Made by a program: the position numbers and the translations under genes. A DNA stretch of 64,000 nucleotides from Corallium rubrum (Eukaryota; Cnidaria; Anthozoa; Scleralcyonacea; Coralliidae), in the NCBI GenBank assembly GCA_964035015.1, contig OZ036015.1:4075126-4139125 (forward strand). Reading direction: 5' to 3'. Of this stretch, positions 22,470 to 32,979 are shown piece by piece. Each line of letters starts with the position of its first letter. Within the stretch, counting starts at the first letter, position 1. Below the pieces are notes generated by a model, which made no database searches, had not been told where the DNA came from, and worked only from the letters and a program-made list of their open reading frames with translations.

Positions 22470-23040
22470 TTCTTAATTAAGAGGGTGTGGTCAGAATTGT
22501 TAATATTCTACGCATCTTTATGAGGGCATATTTAAATATTGGCTCTCATCAGGGGTCGGAAGGGGTTCAAATAAACAAAGTATTTGACTTGTATATTTAC
22601 ACAATGTACAAAAGGCTTACAGTAAATGATTTGAATAAACACCAGCCTTCGAGTGTGAGCGCTTCTCATTCCGTCTTTGGTCAGAAAGGGATTTAAATAA
22701 ACAAACAATTTGACTTATATTTTTTGTTTACATTGTCTACGAAAGGCTATTACGGTAAATGATTAGCGACAGCTTTCATGTAATCGCTTCCCCTTCCGTT
22801 CACAGCGTTCTTCTATAAAATATTGAAATGCTCTCTCCAGAACAGTTTCAAGAATTTTTTTCTTTAGAAATAAGCTCCCTTGATTAGCGTCTACACGCAG
22901 GCTACCTTTATTATAAAGTTTATGTTCCTTCTCTTTATCACACACAGACCACTCATCTAAATGCCCCCTCCCGAACCAAGCGCTATAAACCTTTGTTTTA
23001 CGGGGGGAGAAATTTAATTATTTTAAAAACGGGAAATTAA
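22470..23040. other. Non-coding between exon 1A and the 20-bp array
   Basis: Two partly similar stretches (about 22575-22640 and 22690-22765: ATAAACAAA, TTTGACTT, AAGGCT, GTAAATGATT) suggest an old local duplication. Probably holds the exon 1A promoter. Confidence 0.45.
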
Positions 23041-23049
23041 CTGCAAAAC

Positions 23050-23910
23050 TACTCCCATCAACTCCCTATGTACTCTTATGAACTCCATTAACTTCTATGA
23101 ACTCCCATAACTCCTATGTACTCCCGTTAACTCCTATGTACTCCCATTAACTCCTATGTACTCCCATTAACTCCTATGTACTCCAATTAACTCCTATGTA
23201 CTCCCATTAACTCCTATGCACTCCCATTAACTCCTATGTACTCCCATCAACTCCTATGCACTCCCATTAACTCCTATGTACTCCCATTAACTCCTATGTA
23301 CTCCCATTAACTCCTATGCACTCCCATTAACTCCTATGCACTCCCATTAACTCCTATGACTCCCATCAACTCCTATGCACTCCCATTAACTCCTATGCAC
23401 TCCCATTAACTCCTATGTACTCCCATCAACTCCTATGCACTCCCATTAACTCCTATGTACTCCCATTAACTCCTATGTACTCCCATTAACTCCTATGCAC
23501 TCCCATTAACTCCTATGCACTCCCATTAACTCCTACTCCCATTAACTCCTATGTACTCCCATTAACTCCTATGCACTCCCATTAACTCCTATGTACTCCC
23601 ATTAACACCTATGTACTCACATTAACTCCTATGTACTCCCATTAACTCCTATGAACTCCTATTATCTCCTATGTACTCCCATTAACTCCTATGAACTCCC
23701 ATTAACTCCTATGAACTCCCATGAACTCCTATGAACTCCCATTAACTCCTATGTACTCCTATGAACTCCTATTGACTCCCATTAATTCCTATGTACTCAT
23801 ATGAACTCCCATTAACTCCTATGTACTCATATGAACTCCCATTAACTCCTATGAATCCCATTAAGTCCATTAACTCATATGTACTCCATTAACGCCTATG
23901 TGCTCTAAAA
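23050..23910. repeat. 20-bp minisatellite between exons 1B and 1A
   Basis: About 42 copies of CTCCCATTAACTCCTATGTA with GTA/GCA/GAA variants; degenerate on both edges. Confidence 0.96.
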
Positions 23911-24212
23911 AAACTCTGAGCTTCTATGAACATTCCTAAAAATAAGTTCACTAAAGAACCCAAATATATACATACATCCTACCTCAAAAACGTTAACATA
24001 TTTTTCCCAAGTCATATTTTTGCCACCCGTTAAATACCTGTCAATATCATCTAAATTGTATATATGCGATTGTCATTCTGACGTATGTCATCAACTGACA
24101 AACGTGAAATAGACGAATTCCAACACGGATCCTCCAATCAGAAACGAGTATTGAGTCAATGCCAAAAATCACATACACCAGAATGACAACTATAATAATA
24201 AGTCGCACTTAC

Positions 24213-24380
24213 CAAACATTTCTCTCTGAAATCGATACCAATGGTCGGTATAAACTTTCTTAGGAAGGAACCATCTGCATATCTGTGAAGATAACTCGTC
24301 TTGCCAACACCAGAATCGCCAAGCATCATAAACTTACAAAAATGGCCAATGTCAGACCCTGGCCAAATATCTTCAGTCAT
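24213..24380 (-). CDS. rab27: Rab27 alternative first exon 1B
   Basis: 56 codons from ATG (24378-24380) to donor GTAAGT, phase 0, as in exon 1A. The start is [20 protein letters not shown], followed by P-loop GDSGVGKTS, then [21 protein letters not shown]. By eye about two thirds of the 43 aligned residues match exon 1A. No further Rab exons lie between 1B and 1A, so 1B can only be used by splicing to exon 2 or is a relic. The intact frame, P-loop and donor argue against a relic. It would give a Rab27 isoform with a different N-terminus and switch I edge. Confidence 0.82.
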
Positions 24381-24399
24381 TGCACAGTAGATCAATCAG

Positions 24400-24830
24400 C
24401 GGTTATACAGTAATAAACAGTATAGAACTGAACAAAATCATTACTTAGCCGATGTTCTGGGGTTCAAATGCAGACTTATGCTTTCATCTGAACCATACAT
24501 CCATGTTTACGTTTTCTGTATAATCAATCGCTCCTCAATTGTTTGTTATTCAAAAATATATTAATGGGGCTCTGACATCACCCGTAAAGAACCTGTTAAG
24601 ATGTCTAAAGTAACATATTTTGCAGTTCTTCGTTGTTGTTCGTGATGACACACTGGTCTAATATTCCCCGAAGCGTATTTGCATCTTGTTAATATATAAC
24701 GTCATCGTTGGTTCCATTAATAGTATAAATATGGGATCTTGATGCAGACACTACAGATCGGAGTGTCAAAACGTTGAGTCCATAAGTTGAGTCCATACTC
24801 CATAAACAGCAAGTTTTTAAAGAACGCTTA
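24400..24830. other. Upstream flank of exon 1B
   Basis: Contains a decayed PalA-like fragment (about 24565-24690). No promoter motif I would defend. Confidence 0.4.
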
Positions 24831-25285
24831 ATAAAATGACAATGTAATATCTTTTGAAATTTTTCGTCGTTGCTTCGTTGTTGAGATGTTTCAGGTTGAT
24901 TGATATGCAAATTAAACATCTTGACGTCACAATAACGGTTATCGGAAGTTATATATGGTCATATATATTTGCCATTATGAAATATTCACTTGAGAATGGT
25001 GTTGTGAGAGAAACACACGCACATGCTTTCTTCGAATTAATTTGGTTTGATAATGGCAACGATATGTAACCTTCTCCAATAACTCATTATACACATGTGA
25101 CGTAAAAATGTTTAGTTTCCAATATCAAACAAACTAAAAATCTGAACAACGAAGCAAGGATGTTATGTTGTCATTTTAAGGTGCCTATGAAACGAAAATT
25201 AATTTTGTCTTATTTGAAAGAACACTTAAAATGATAGAGTAACATCTTTTGCAGTTTTTCGTTTCCTTGCTTCGTTCTTGAGATA
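24830..25285. mobile_element. Palindromic MITE, PalA family
   Basis: Arms with TTTTCGTCGTTGCTTCGTTG and its mirror, a central GAGAGAAACACACGCACA and TTTGATAATGGCAA. Close kin of 16495-16935 and 31905-32955. The right end is cut by the element at 25290. Confidence 0.75.
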
Positions 25286-25289
25286 TTTC

Positions 25290-25510
25290 AGGCCCGTTTC
25301 AAACGTCGAGCTTGCCATGTGCCGAGCTTAATAGTTTGAATTAAGCACACGATAAGCTCGACGTTTGAAACAATTAAATTAAGTTCGACTGTTTTAATTA
25401 AGTTCGACCGCGAAGTTAAGTTCGACCGCTTCGGTCGAGTAGAACGACCAAAGCGCGACAAAGCGCGACGTGGTTTCAAACGTCGAACTTATCATGTGCC
25501 GAACTTAATG
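25290..25510. mobile_element. Palindromic MITE (TTTCAAACGTCGA ends)
   Basis: CGTTTCAAACGTCGAGCTT at one end is mirrored by AAGCTCGACGTTTGAAAC internally and recurs near the other end as TTTCAAACGTCGAACTT. Internally rich in AAGTTCGAC repeats. It resembles in style the inner palindrome at 11850-12390. Confidence 0.65.
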
Positions 25511-25924
25511 CAATTTACGAAAAAACGTGTTTGTCTAGTTTTTCTGACTGTAATGCGAGCTGAAAACATGAAACTTTATACGCACGGTGGTCTTTTCGAG
25601 TAAAAATAGTATTAGACGCGAGAAGAGATCATTACTGTTTGTATCGTAATAAGCATGTAATCGATGCGCTGAGTTTGAAGAGTGAAGAAGTCAATCGGAC
25701 GGCGCACAGAGATACGTTCCGCATTCAACTGACAACAAGCTAGTGTAAGGCAGATTGAAGTCAATCATCTACTCACAATTATTCTGTTCTCTTTTCTCGC
25801 TCTCTTCTGATTTACCATCACCATTTTCCGACAAGAAAATAATGAGATGTAGACAAGAAAAACGAAAACCGTGCGATTCATGGCACATTATTCATGTTAA
25901 GCGCTGCACATTCGCGTAGGTGGC

Positions 25925-26256
25925 AACCACAACACAACACAACACAACACAACACAACACAACACAACACAACACAACACAACACAACACAACACAACGC
26001 ACCGCACAACACAACGCACCGCACAACACAACACAACACAACACAGCACAGCACAGCACAGCACAACACAACACAACAGTACAACACAACAGTACAACAC
26101 AACACAACACAACACAACACAACACAACACAACACAACACAACACAACACAACACAACACAGCACAGCACGGCACAGCACAGCACAGCACAGCACAGCAC
26201 GGCACAGCACAGCACAGCACAGCACAGCACAGCACAGCACAACACAACACAACACA
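25925..26256. repeat. (ACAAC)n/(AGCAC)n pentanucleotide array
   Basis: Tandem 5-bp repeat with blocks ACAAC, CGCAC, AGCAC and AGTAC. Frames of up to 132 codons on both strands are artefacts of the repeat. Confidence 0.96.
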
Positions 26257-26470
26257 CTTATAGTCTGTTTTTTTCAGTTTATATTATCGTGAAGTTTCTT
26301 CGTTGTCGGCACTGAAGAAAAACAACGAAATTTAAAGGTTTTATAGCTCAGTAACAGAACCAAATACAAGAAATTAACGTCTTAAACCTTATTAAGTACT
26401 TCTTGTGTCCTTACATTCGTTTAAATTTTCTTAAAATAACTCTTTTTGTCTGTTTTCAATCTACGAAAGC

Positions 26471-26698
26471 CCAGGGTGCATTCCATGTAGGTCACGCCGA
26501 AGATCTCGGTGTGAATTTCAAAAGTGCTCGGCGTGCTGGTGCACAATCACACTGCGCTCGGCGCACATATACAGCCATACAACTATACAAGTCAGTGGGT
26601 GGTGCCGGCGCCGGCGTGAGATCTTGACCTCCCTTGGCGCAGCACCTGAACACCTGTGGCTTATCTTCGGCGTGGGGTTGACATGGAATGCAACCTGG
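26471..26698. mobile_element. TIR element with 8-bp target duplication
   Basis: 228-bp element with inverted ends CCAGGGTGCATTCCATGT and ACATGGAATGCAACCTGG, flanked by ACGAAAGC on both sides (26463-26470 and 26699-26706). Eight base pairs fits hAT or a related group. Confidence 0.85.
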
Positions 26699-26759
26699 AC
26701 GAAAGCTATGAACTTCAGTGGCAGCCATCTTGGGTAGTGGGCACGTCATCATACAACTG

Positions 26760-26815
26760 GCACCCAGAGCCTGCGATCCTTTTGGTCAGTACCAAGGAAC
26801 GGAGGCGAATTGAAC
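26760..26815. mobile_element. Mini-palindrome CCCAGAGCCTGCGATCC
   Basis: A truncated copy of a roughly 50-bp palindrome; fuller copies at 28765-28817 and 29526-29577, and a further fragment at about 52018. Confidence 0.55.
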
Positions 26816-26819
26816 TCTA

Positions 26820-27600
26820 AATAAACTGGAACGATAACTCGCTTGCACGTTTTGAAGCCAACATAGGGGCCGCCGTGCACGTCAACCCCAGTCCCTTCTA
26901 CTGTATAATCGAGAGAAAATGAAGCTGAATTTGGTGAACTGGGTTGCAAAAACAGCTTGAAGTCAGAGAAAAACTAAACTTGTTAACCACTTTTAGGCTT
27001 AAATCAAATTCCAATATACCGTAGAGTAGGTGAACACTGACAAAACCAACAATACGCAACCAAAATTGCCATTGGTTTGGACAAATATAAAGAAAATACA
27101 TATAAAACCCAGGTTTAAAAGGAAGAGGTTGTTTATAAAAACAGTTGGGTTTTAAATTTCTCAACTTTCAGTAGGAAAAACCCAACAAAATGCACTTTAC
27201 CGTGTGTTATTACAGCTCTGGAATTACTCTTCGTATCGAAAAATGTCAGATTTAGCATTTCCACAACTGAAACTTGAGTTAAAGCTATAATTTAGCATTA
27301 TCTTATTACTAATTCTTGGCAAGACAACCTTCAAACGTTTGAGATAACAAAAGAAAAATAAGAGAAACCTGCATTTTCCGTACGAGTTTCTGACTCGAAT
27401 TTTGCTTTTTTCCGGCAGATATTTCGTCATTCAATGCATTTTCGTGTGTAGAAATTGTTCAGGTTACTATCTTCTTCGTTATCATCTATAAAAAACTTTA
27501 GGTCTAAAAAATGGTTGTTTTTTGCAGCAAGTTTTCAGTTTTTCATTGTGCCCCTCATAGGTTCTGTTGACGTCAGACGCGCAATGGCGACTCCCAGCGG
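26820..27600. other. Non-coding, no gene recognised
   Basis: Unique AT-rich sequence. Frames of 66-88 codons have no recognised domain. Confidence 0.45.
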
Positions 27601-27628
27601 CCGGAAGTTTGACTTCACCCAATCATAG

Positions 27629-28699
27629 TAGAGATGAGCCGATTAATCGGAAACTAATCGGATTAATCGGTCAATTTAAAATAATCGGCCGATTATTTTG
27701 AATAATCGGCAAAATAATCGGTGCACGTCTCAAATAAAGCTTTTCATGAACGACGCAAACACACACATCATAAGTCCGTAACTGCATAAGCCCAAACACA
27801 ATAGTACTTATTTCACAATGATTACAGAGCGTTTCACACAACTCTTGACGGAAGAGTTCCGCGCAAATTCGTTACGTATAGCAGCCGATCAAATAGCGAG
27901 CATCAAAACAAAGTTTGTCGCCAACTTTGGAAACAATGAACCGGAACGTCGGAACTCTAGTCTGTCAAAAGATTTGTGAAACGCTTTTAAAAGTTTAAAT
28001 TTTAAAATCAACACGAGAAAATGGCAAAGGATCTTCACCGGTTGAGGTAGTCACGACCGAAACATCTCAACCCAGGAAAAGAGCTGCAGCACTAAACCTC
28101 ATCAAGACGTATGGTCTTGCGTCGACGAGATTGTTGGATCAAGCGACAGCACTTCCAACGCCAGCCACAAAGTTGAAGAAGAGATCGACGCCTTTCTCGC
28201 CCTTCCGCTACAGCCATTGCAAGCACGCCCTTATGTTTGGTGGCAAGCAAAGAAACTTGTTTATCCCAACTTGTTTAAAGTTGTGCTGAAGTATGAGCCT
28301 CCCAATTCAAGTGTTTATTCAGAGCGTATTTAGCGAGGCAGGGAACATTTCCATGGATAAACGAAACAGGCTAGCACCGCATAAAGCAGATAATATTTTG
28401 TTTTTACATCACAATTTGCCAAATACTAATAGCGTAGCGCATACCGACTTATAGAACTGAAAGTCGGACAAACAAAACGAAATTGACTCTCAAAGCACGC
28501 AAAACTAATCATCACGAAACATTTCTGTTATATTTCACAAATCTTGTTGCAATTTAGCAATCCCTACAACATTGCGAAACTGCGCAGGGACTGGTAACCA
28601 ACAAGGTAGCACTAATCGGCATATACCGATTAATCGGCCGATTATTTGTATTAATCGGCCACCAAATAATCGGCAATTTTCGTAATCGGCTCATCTCTA
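27629..28699 (+). mobile_element. hAT DNA transposon, decayed
   Basis: 1071-bp element. The inverted ends are TAGAGATGAGCCGATTA, with repeated subterminal AATCGGCCGATTA. Perfect 8-bp target duplication AATCATAG at 27621-27628 and 28700-28707. The interior holds the decayed transposase end at 28121-28454. TIR style, subterminal motif repeats and 8-bp duplication all fit hAT. Confidence 0.93.
28121..28454 (+). pseudogene. hAT transposase C-terminus with frameshift
   Basis: The C-terminal dimerisation region of a hAT transposase. From 28121 the frame reads VDEIVGSSD, then RPYVWWQAKKLVYPNLFKVV (the family W-W and Y-P-x-L motif), then NSSVYSERIF. One missing base near 28330 shifts the frame, and it resumes as SEAGNISMDKRNRLAPHKAD and ILFLHHNLP to a TAG at 28452-28454. 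SER-x-F-S-x-A-G is the signature of this domain. The DDE core is absent, so the copy cannot encode an active enzyme; the ends could still be mobilised by an active relative. Confidence 0.88.
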
Positions 28700-28764
28700 A
28701 ATCATAGGGCCTGTCTTATGGAGTTAGCGTTCCAGTTTATTTAGAGTTCAATGACTCAGACTCG

Positions 28765-28817
28765 TACCCAGAGCCTGCGATCCTTTAGGTCAGTACCAAG
28801 GAACGGAGGCTCTGGGA
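28765..28817. mobile_element. Mini-palindrome CCCAGAGCCTGCGATCC
   Basis: CCCAGAGCCT at the left mirrors AGGCTCTGGG at the right, with TTTAGGTCAGTACCAAGG between. Preceded by CAGACTCGTA, so possibly a very short relative of the MULE-like family. Confidence 0.7.
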
Positions 28818-28819
28818 AA

Positions 28820-29187
28820 CTCCAATGAAAAAGACCCCAAAATTGGGTTTTTGTTCCCAGTCCTCTGGTTCCTAGTTCCCCATAATTTGTTGCTGTCATT
28901 GACGATCTTTAGCTTGTTCGAAGACCAGGGAAAATATTAGTTTACCGATAAAGAATGGCCCAGTATGTGTTACAAAGCTCTTGACAAAGCGTTGCGATAC
29001 AAATGGTCTATCTTAACTTTTTTCTAAATCGTCAACCGGACGATTTGACGACAGCTCAGCCGCTCAGGTAACGAATTGTACTTTATGTCAGGAATTTTGG
29101 CTAAACTACATCGATCTTGTATTCTCTAATATAATGTTAAAGTTCTGAGATGAAACTGCGACGAATTACGAGACGAGCGAGACGAGG
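28820..29187. other. Non-coding, no gene recognised
   Basis: No exon, repeat or TIR recognised. Confidence 0.45.
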
Positions 29188-29307
29188 TTTGTTTGTTTGT
29201 TTGTTTGTTTGTTTGTTTGTTTGTTTGTTTGTTTGTTTGTTTGTTTGTTTGTTTGTTTGTTTGTTTGTTTGTTTGTTTGTTTGTTTGTTTGTTTGTTTGT
29301 TTGTTTG
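29188..29307. repeat. (GTTT)n array
   Basis: 30 copies of GTTT, flanked by the mirrored fragments GACGAGCGAGACGAG and GGCGACGAAGCGAG. Confidence 0.97.
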
Positions 29308-29525
29308 GCGACGAAGCGAGAATAACAATGGTTTTAACTTGTAAATTGTCGGGATCTTTGCTGTTTTGAATTATTTCATGTGTTCAATTGTATTTTGGGT
29401 CTGTCGTGTATAATTATGTGTTACAGAACGTCGAGAAATCGATTATACAAGTTTGCAACGTGCACATTATTTGAAGTTTTACTGTTTTTAAACTAACCAA
29501 TCAGATGAGAAGTTTCGTCGGAGTT

Positions 29526-29577
29526 CCCCAGAGCCTATGATCCTTGGTAATGACCAAAAGGATCGCAGGCTCTGGGT
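29526..29577. mobile_element. Mini-palindrome, inverted copy
   Basis: CCCCAGAGCCTATGATCC mirrors GGATCGCAGGCTCTGGG; the right flank continues TAACGAGATTG as in the MULE-like ends. Confidence 0.65.
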
Positions 29578-29579
29578 AA

Positions 29580-30284
29580 CGAGATTGGCTCAGACTATCA
29601 ATGATGATGACGTTTCTCACAGCTCACAGACTAACTGTACCAGTCACCGATCCAAGATGGCAGTTCACTGATTCTTTCTCCCATAGTAGTAACCGCTGAC
29701 GTTCTACTAAATTGGACTTATAACTGGATTTATTGGACCGTAGGCGCAAACTGAGCCCACAGTCAAATAAAAAATATAAAGAGAATCAGGTCAGTGGTCA
29801 CTACCATAGGAAAAAGAACCCTTATTTCCAAAATAGCAGAAATGGCATTTCAAGGATACAGTCGTTGGCACATACACCGCCCGTCGAAACATGTTCTAAA
29901 CTTAAGCCAAAGTTAATCGTTTTGAAATCAACACGGTGGGATTAGCGAGACGTGATTGGCTAAGGGTATATTCACGTGCCAATAATATATTGGTTAGAAT
30001 GTGTGGAACGAAAACCTAATACATTTCCATGGTAAATATTTAACTTTGACGTTGACATCATGTTTTGCCGGGCAGTGTACACGCCTAGGTGCCAACGACT
30101 GTACACGTTTAACTCAGCCTGGAAAAACTCGCACGATAGCTTGTCAGCGTGGTCTGAGCTTGACTGGTTTTGCGCGCACTGTTTATTGACCCACCCACCC
30201 ACTCCTACATGTTACATGTATTTATTTATACCGCGCAAATTCAACTTTTTCAAATGCGCCTTACAATAATTTTTGACATGGCCG
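29580..30284. other. Non-coding; one unassigned 70-codon frame
   Basis: A basic frame at 29733-29945 (plus) starts MDRRRKLSPQSNKKYKENQV. It has no recognised domain and no clear splice sites. I see no other feature. Confidence 0.35.
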
Positions 30285-30575
30285 AGTCGAAGGCATATTA
30301 AAGGCGCTCAGGCAGCCGCCATACGACACATATCGGCTCACGAATTACAGCTAAGACCTAGGTTTTGGATTTTGCGGAGGGAGGAAAACCGGAGAACCCG
30401 GTAAAAACCCCTCGAAGCACAGGAGAGACCAACTAGACTCTACTCACATGAGTCTCAAGTTCGAGAACAGGGTTATTCCCAGACGGTCACCCATCCAAGT
30501 ACTAACCCCGTCTAATCGGGCTTAACTATTGGTGAGAGGCAGCGACCTAACGGCACACGCCAACCGTGCTCCTGT
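30285..30575 (-). mobile_element. 5S rRNA-derived SINE
   Basis: Read on the minus strand, the head (about 30468-30545) matches the internal promoter part of 5S rRNA: box-A-like AGTTAAGCCCGATT, then GTTAGTACTTGGATGGGTGACC and CTGGGAATA, the box C region. The 5S 5' third is diverged. A body of about 170 bp follows, unrelated to 5S, whose 3' part recurs at 1256-1352. A 5S-like promoter fused to a dispersed body defines a SINE3-type element. It is not a functional 5S gene. Confidence 0.8.
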
Positions 30576-30764
30576 GATAGAATGCAAGGGTAAGTATATA
30601 TTTCCACTGCTTTGACAGTGTGACTAGTGCCTGGAGGTGGGTTGTGGCGGGGTTGCCATGATTATCTCTGATCAGGGGGTGGCACCCCCCCTGTGGCTTG
30701 GCACCAATCCCCCAAGAACGTCAATTGGCGATCTACTTTTATATTCAGGCTGTACGCAGCCAAA

Positions 30765-31035
30765 ATCCTTAGAACATGCTCTGTAATCGAGTGAAATGCC
30801 CAATATTACCTATAATATACCCAACTTTCTCCTGGCATTATCACCTTATTATATACAGAACTCGCGATCAAGCTCTCGGCAACGGCCTCCGTGGCTCAGT
30901 GGTCAGAGCATTGCACTAGAACCGCAAGGTCGTGGGTTCAATTCCTGCCGGAAGGCCTGTGTAGTTGCATTTTTCGCAACTGGTCAGGGTGTGGTCTTAA
31001 AATGTATATATTGAACACTCGAATTTTCCTTCACC
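30765..31035 (+). mobile_element. tRNA-derived SINE, copy 1
   Basis: Contains a tRNA-like head at about 30888-30958: A box TGGCTCAGTGGTCAGAGC and B box GGTTCAATTCC. The acceptor stem has mismatches, the anticodon loop is CTAGAAC, and it lacks a long variable arm. Flanking body sequence (AATCCTTAGAACATG; TAATCGAGTGAAATGCCC) is shared with 32175-32740. A poly-C run (31087-31103) lies just beyond. Confidence 0.8.
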
Positions 31036-31317
31036 CAAAATCCTTAGAACATACATCTTACATCTCGTGTTGTCCACCCGTCACCTCCTCCCCCCCCCCC
31101 CCCTAATTAAATCCATCCCTACATCGCTAATAAAACCAATTTGTTGCATGATTATACTCCTTTGTATTTACAGCACTCATTGTCTCGCCCACTACATGGA
31201 ACTCACTGCGTAAAAAATGTATAAAGTAAGCATTGCCCGTGATACAAATGCAAAACACACAGTCTGCATCAGATTGGATAATAGAGGTCTATTTGTAGCG
31301 ATCCCTTTGAAGAGAGC

Positions 31318-31837
31318 CAACCTCGTCCCCAGGGCATTTTGCCTCCACGTTGGGAGGTCGGCGAAAATGGCCCTGGCATCGGCTGGTCGATTCTATAATC
31401 GGATTGGCCGGTTTAAAAACTTGATTAATTCAGATACAGTGTAATTTATTCATCAAAATATGAATTGCAATAAATCCACTCTGCGAAGTTCATCCAAAGA
31501 ATTGGAACGATAGCTTTGGTTAAAGCCAAGAACAACATTAGATATATGTTTCTTCCCGACATTTAAATGTATCCAGGATAATCGGGGGGAGTATCATGAT
31601 GAATAATGCTAGCCAGTTGCATTTATGATAAAGGTTCACATGAGTGATTCGGCAGAGCGTTAAACATTTCTTATTTATTATTCATGTATACGTATTATAC
31701 AAAAACGAAACACAAAGACCGCATAAATTTTCTTGCCAAAACACCCCAAAATTCTGGGTGTCACGTGACCAGCCGATGCCAGGGCCATTTTCGCCGACCT
31801 CCCAACGTGGAGGCAAAATGCCCTGGGGACGAGGTTG
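31318..31837. mobile_element. MULE-like MITE, copy 2
   Basis: 520-bp element with ends CAACCTCGTCCCCAGGGC and its mirror. Perfect 9-bp target duplication GAAGAGAGC at 31309-31317 and 31838-31846. No coding frame. Confidence 0.9.
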
Positions 31838-31904
31838 GAAGAGAGCGTGAAGGTAAGAAAAGGAATGTATAGTAATATGGCTAGTTCTATCCTAATTCCT
31901 CTTA

Positions 31905-32955
31905 AAGTGCACATGAAACGAAAATTAAGTTTGTCTTATTTGAAAGAACACTTAAAATGATAGAGTAACATCTTTTGCAGTTTTTCGTTTCCTTGCTTCG
32001 TTCTTGAGATATTTCAGTTTGTTTGATATGTAAAGTAAACAACTTGACGTCACATGTGCATAATGAGTTATCAATTGCAAAGGTTATATATCTTTGCTAT
32101 TATCAAACATAATCACTTGAAAATTCTACATGTTTGGCGTTGTGAGAGAAACACACGCACACGCTCCCTTCGAATTAAATTCGAGTGTAGAATATATACA
32201 TTGTAAGACCAAACTGGGACCAGTTGCGAAAAATATAACTACACAGGCCTTCCGGCAGGAATTGAACCCACGACCTTGCGATTCTAGTGCAATGCTCTGA
32301 CCACTGAGCCACGGAGGGCGTTGCCGAGAGCTCGATCGCGAGTTCTGTATATATAATAAGGTGGTAATGCCAGGAGAGAATTGGGTATATTATAAGTAAT
32401 ATTGAGCATTTCACTCGATTACATAGCATGTTCTAAGGATTGGGGTGAAGGAAAATTCGAGTGTAGAATATATACATTGTAAGACAAAACCGGGACCAGT
32501 TGCGATTCTGGTGCAATGCTCTGACCACTGAGCCACGGAGGGCGCAGAGCATTGCACTAAAATCGCAAGGTCGTGGGTTCAATTCCTGCCGGAAGGCCTG
32601 TGTAGTTGCATTTTTCGCAACTGGTCTCGGTTTGGTCTTACAATGTATATATTCTACACTCGAATTTTCCTTCACCCCAATCCTTAGAACATGCTATATA
32701 ATCGAGTGAAATGCCCAATATTACTTATAATATACCCTTCGAATTAAGTTTGGTTTGATAACAGCAAAGATATACAACCTTTTCTGATAACTCATTATGC
32801 ACATGTGACATCACGATGTTTCATTTACATTTCAAACAAACTGAAATATCTCAAGAACGAAGCAAGGAAACGAAAAACTGCAAAAGATGTTACTCTATCA
32901 TTTTAAGTGTTCTTCCAAATAAGACAAACTTAATTTTTGTTTCATAGCACTTTAA
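31905..32955. mobile_element. Palindromic MITE, PalA family, split by SINEs
   Basis: The left arm (31905-32175) starts AAGTGCACATGAAACGAAAA and the right arm (32740-32955) ends with its mirror. The arms match through the TTTGCTATTATCAAA and TGACGTCA blocks. About 565 bp of SINE sequence sits exactly in the middle. Confidence 0.85.
32175..32740. mobile_element. tRNA-derived SINE cluster, inverted
   Basis: A minus-strand SINE (tRNA head at about 32240-32320), then a partial minus-strand head (about 32500-32543), then a plus-strand head (about 32544-32610) with body to about 32740. The outer body sequences mirror each other (ATTCGAGTGTAGAATATATA; AATCCTTAGAACATG). Read together it is a tail-to-tail arrangement with a truncated junction. 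Confidence 0.75.
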
Positions 32956-32979
32956 AGCCGCTCAAACACGAGGAAGAGT

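Larger units (their letters stand above)
13701..24380 (-). other. rab27: Rab27 gene, partial (span of all recognised exons)
   Basis: Minus-strand gene for a Rab27-family small GTPase, which in animals guides docking of secretory and lysosome-related vesicles. Exons in transcript order: 1B (24213-24380) or 1A (22187-22357), 2 (20009-20097), 3 (17039-17184), 4 (13701-13774, cut by the gap). All introns are GT-AG and all phases agree. The joined frame gives P-loop GDSGVGKTS, switch I region TVGIDF, WDTAGQE, the Rab27-typical stretch [15 protein letters not shown] and NKAD (G4). The C-terminal third (SA motif and prenylated Cys tail) is not visible. Both first exons end in phase 0 and can splice to exon 2. 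Confidence 0.9.

Noticed and set aside
24156..24395. Second complete Rab27 gene
   Set aside because: No further Rab exons lie between exon 1B and exon 1A; only a minisatellite and non-coding sequence, so 1B is an alternative first exon or relic.
25878..26315. Long Cys/Val/Leu and Thr/Gln/His frames
   Set aside because: Artefacts of the ACAAC/AGCAC pentanucleotide array.
26492..26752. 86-codon minus-strand frame
   Set aside because: It lies almost entirely inside the 228-bp TIR element at 26471-26698 and has no recognised domain.
30468..30545. Functional 5S rRNA gene
   Set aside because: Only the promoter half resembles 5S; the 5' third is diverged and a SINE body follows.
30888..30958. Functional tRNA gene
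   Set aside because: A and B boxes are present but the acceptor stem has mismatches, the loop would give an AGA (Ser) anticodon without the long variable arm, and the unit occurs in several SINE copies with a shared body.
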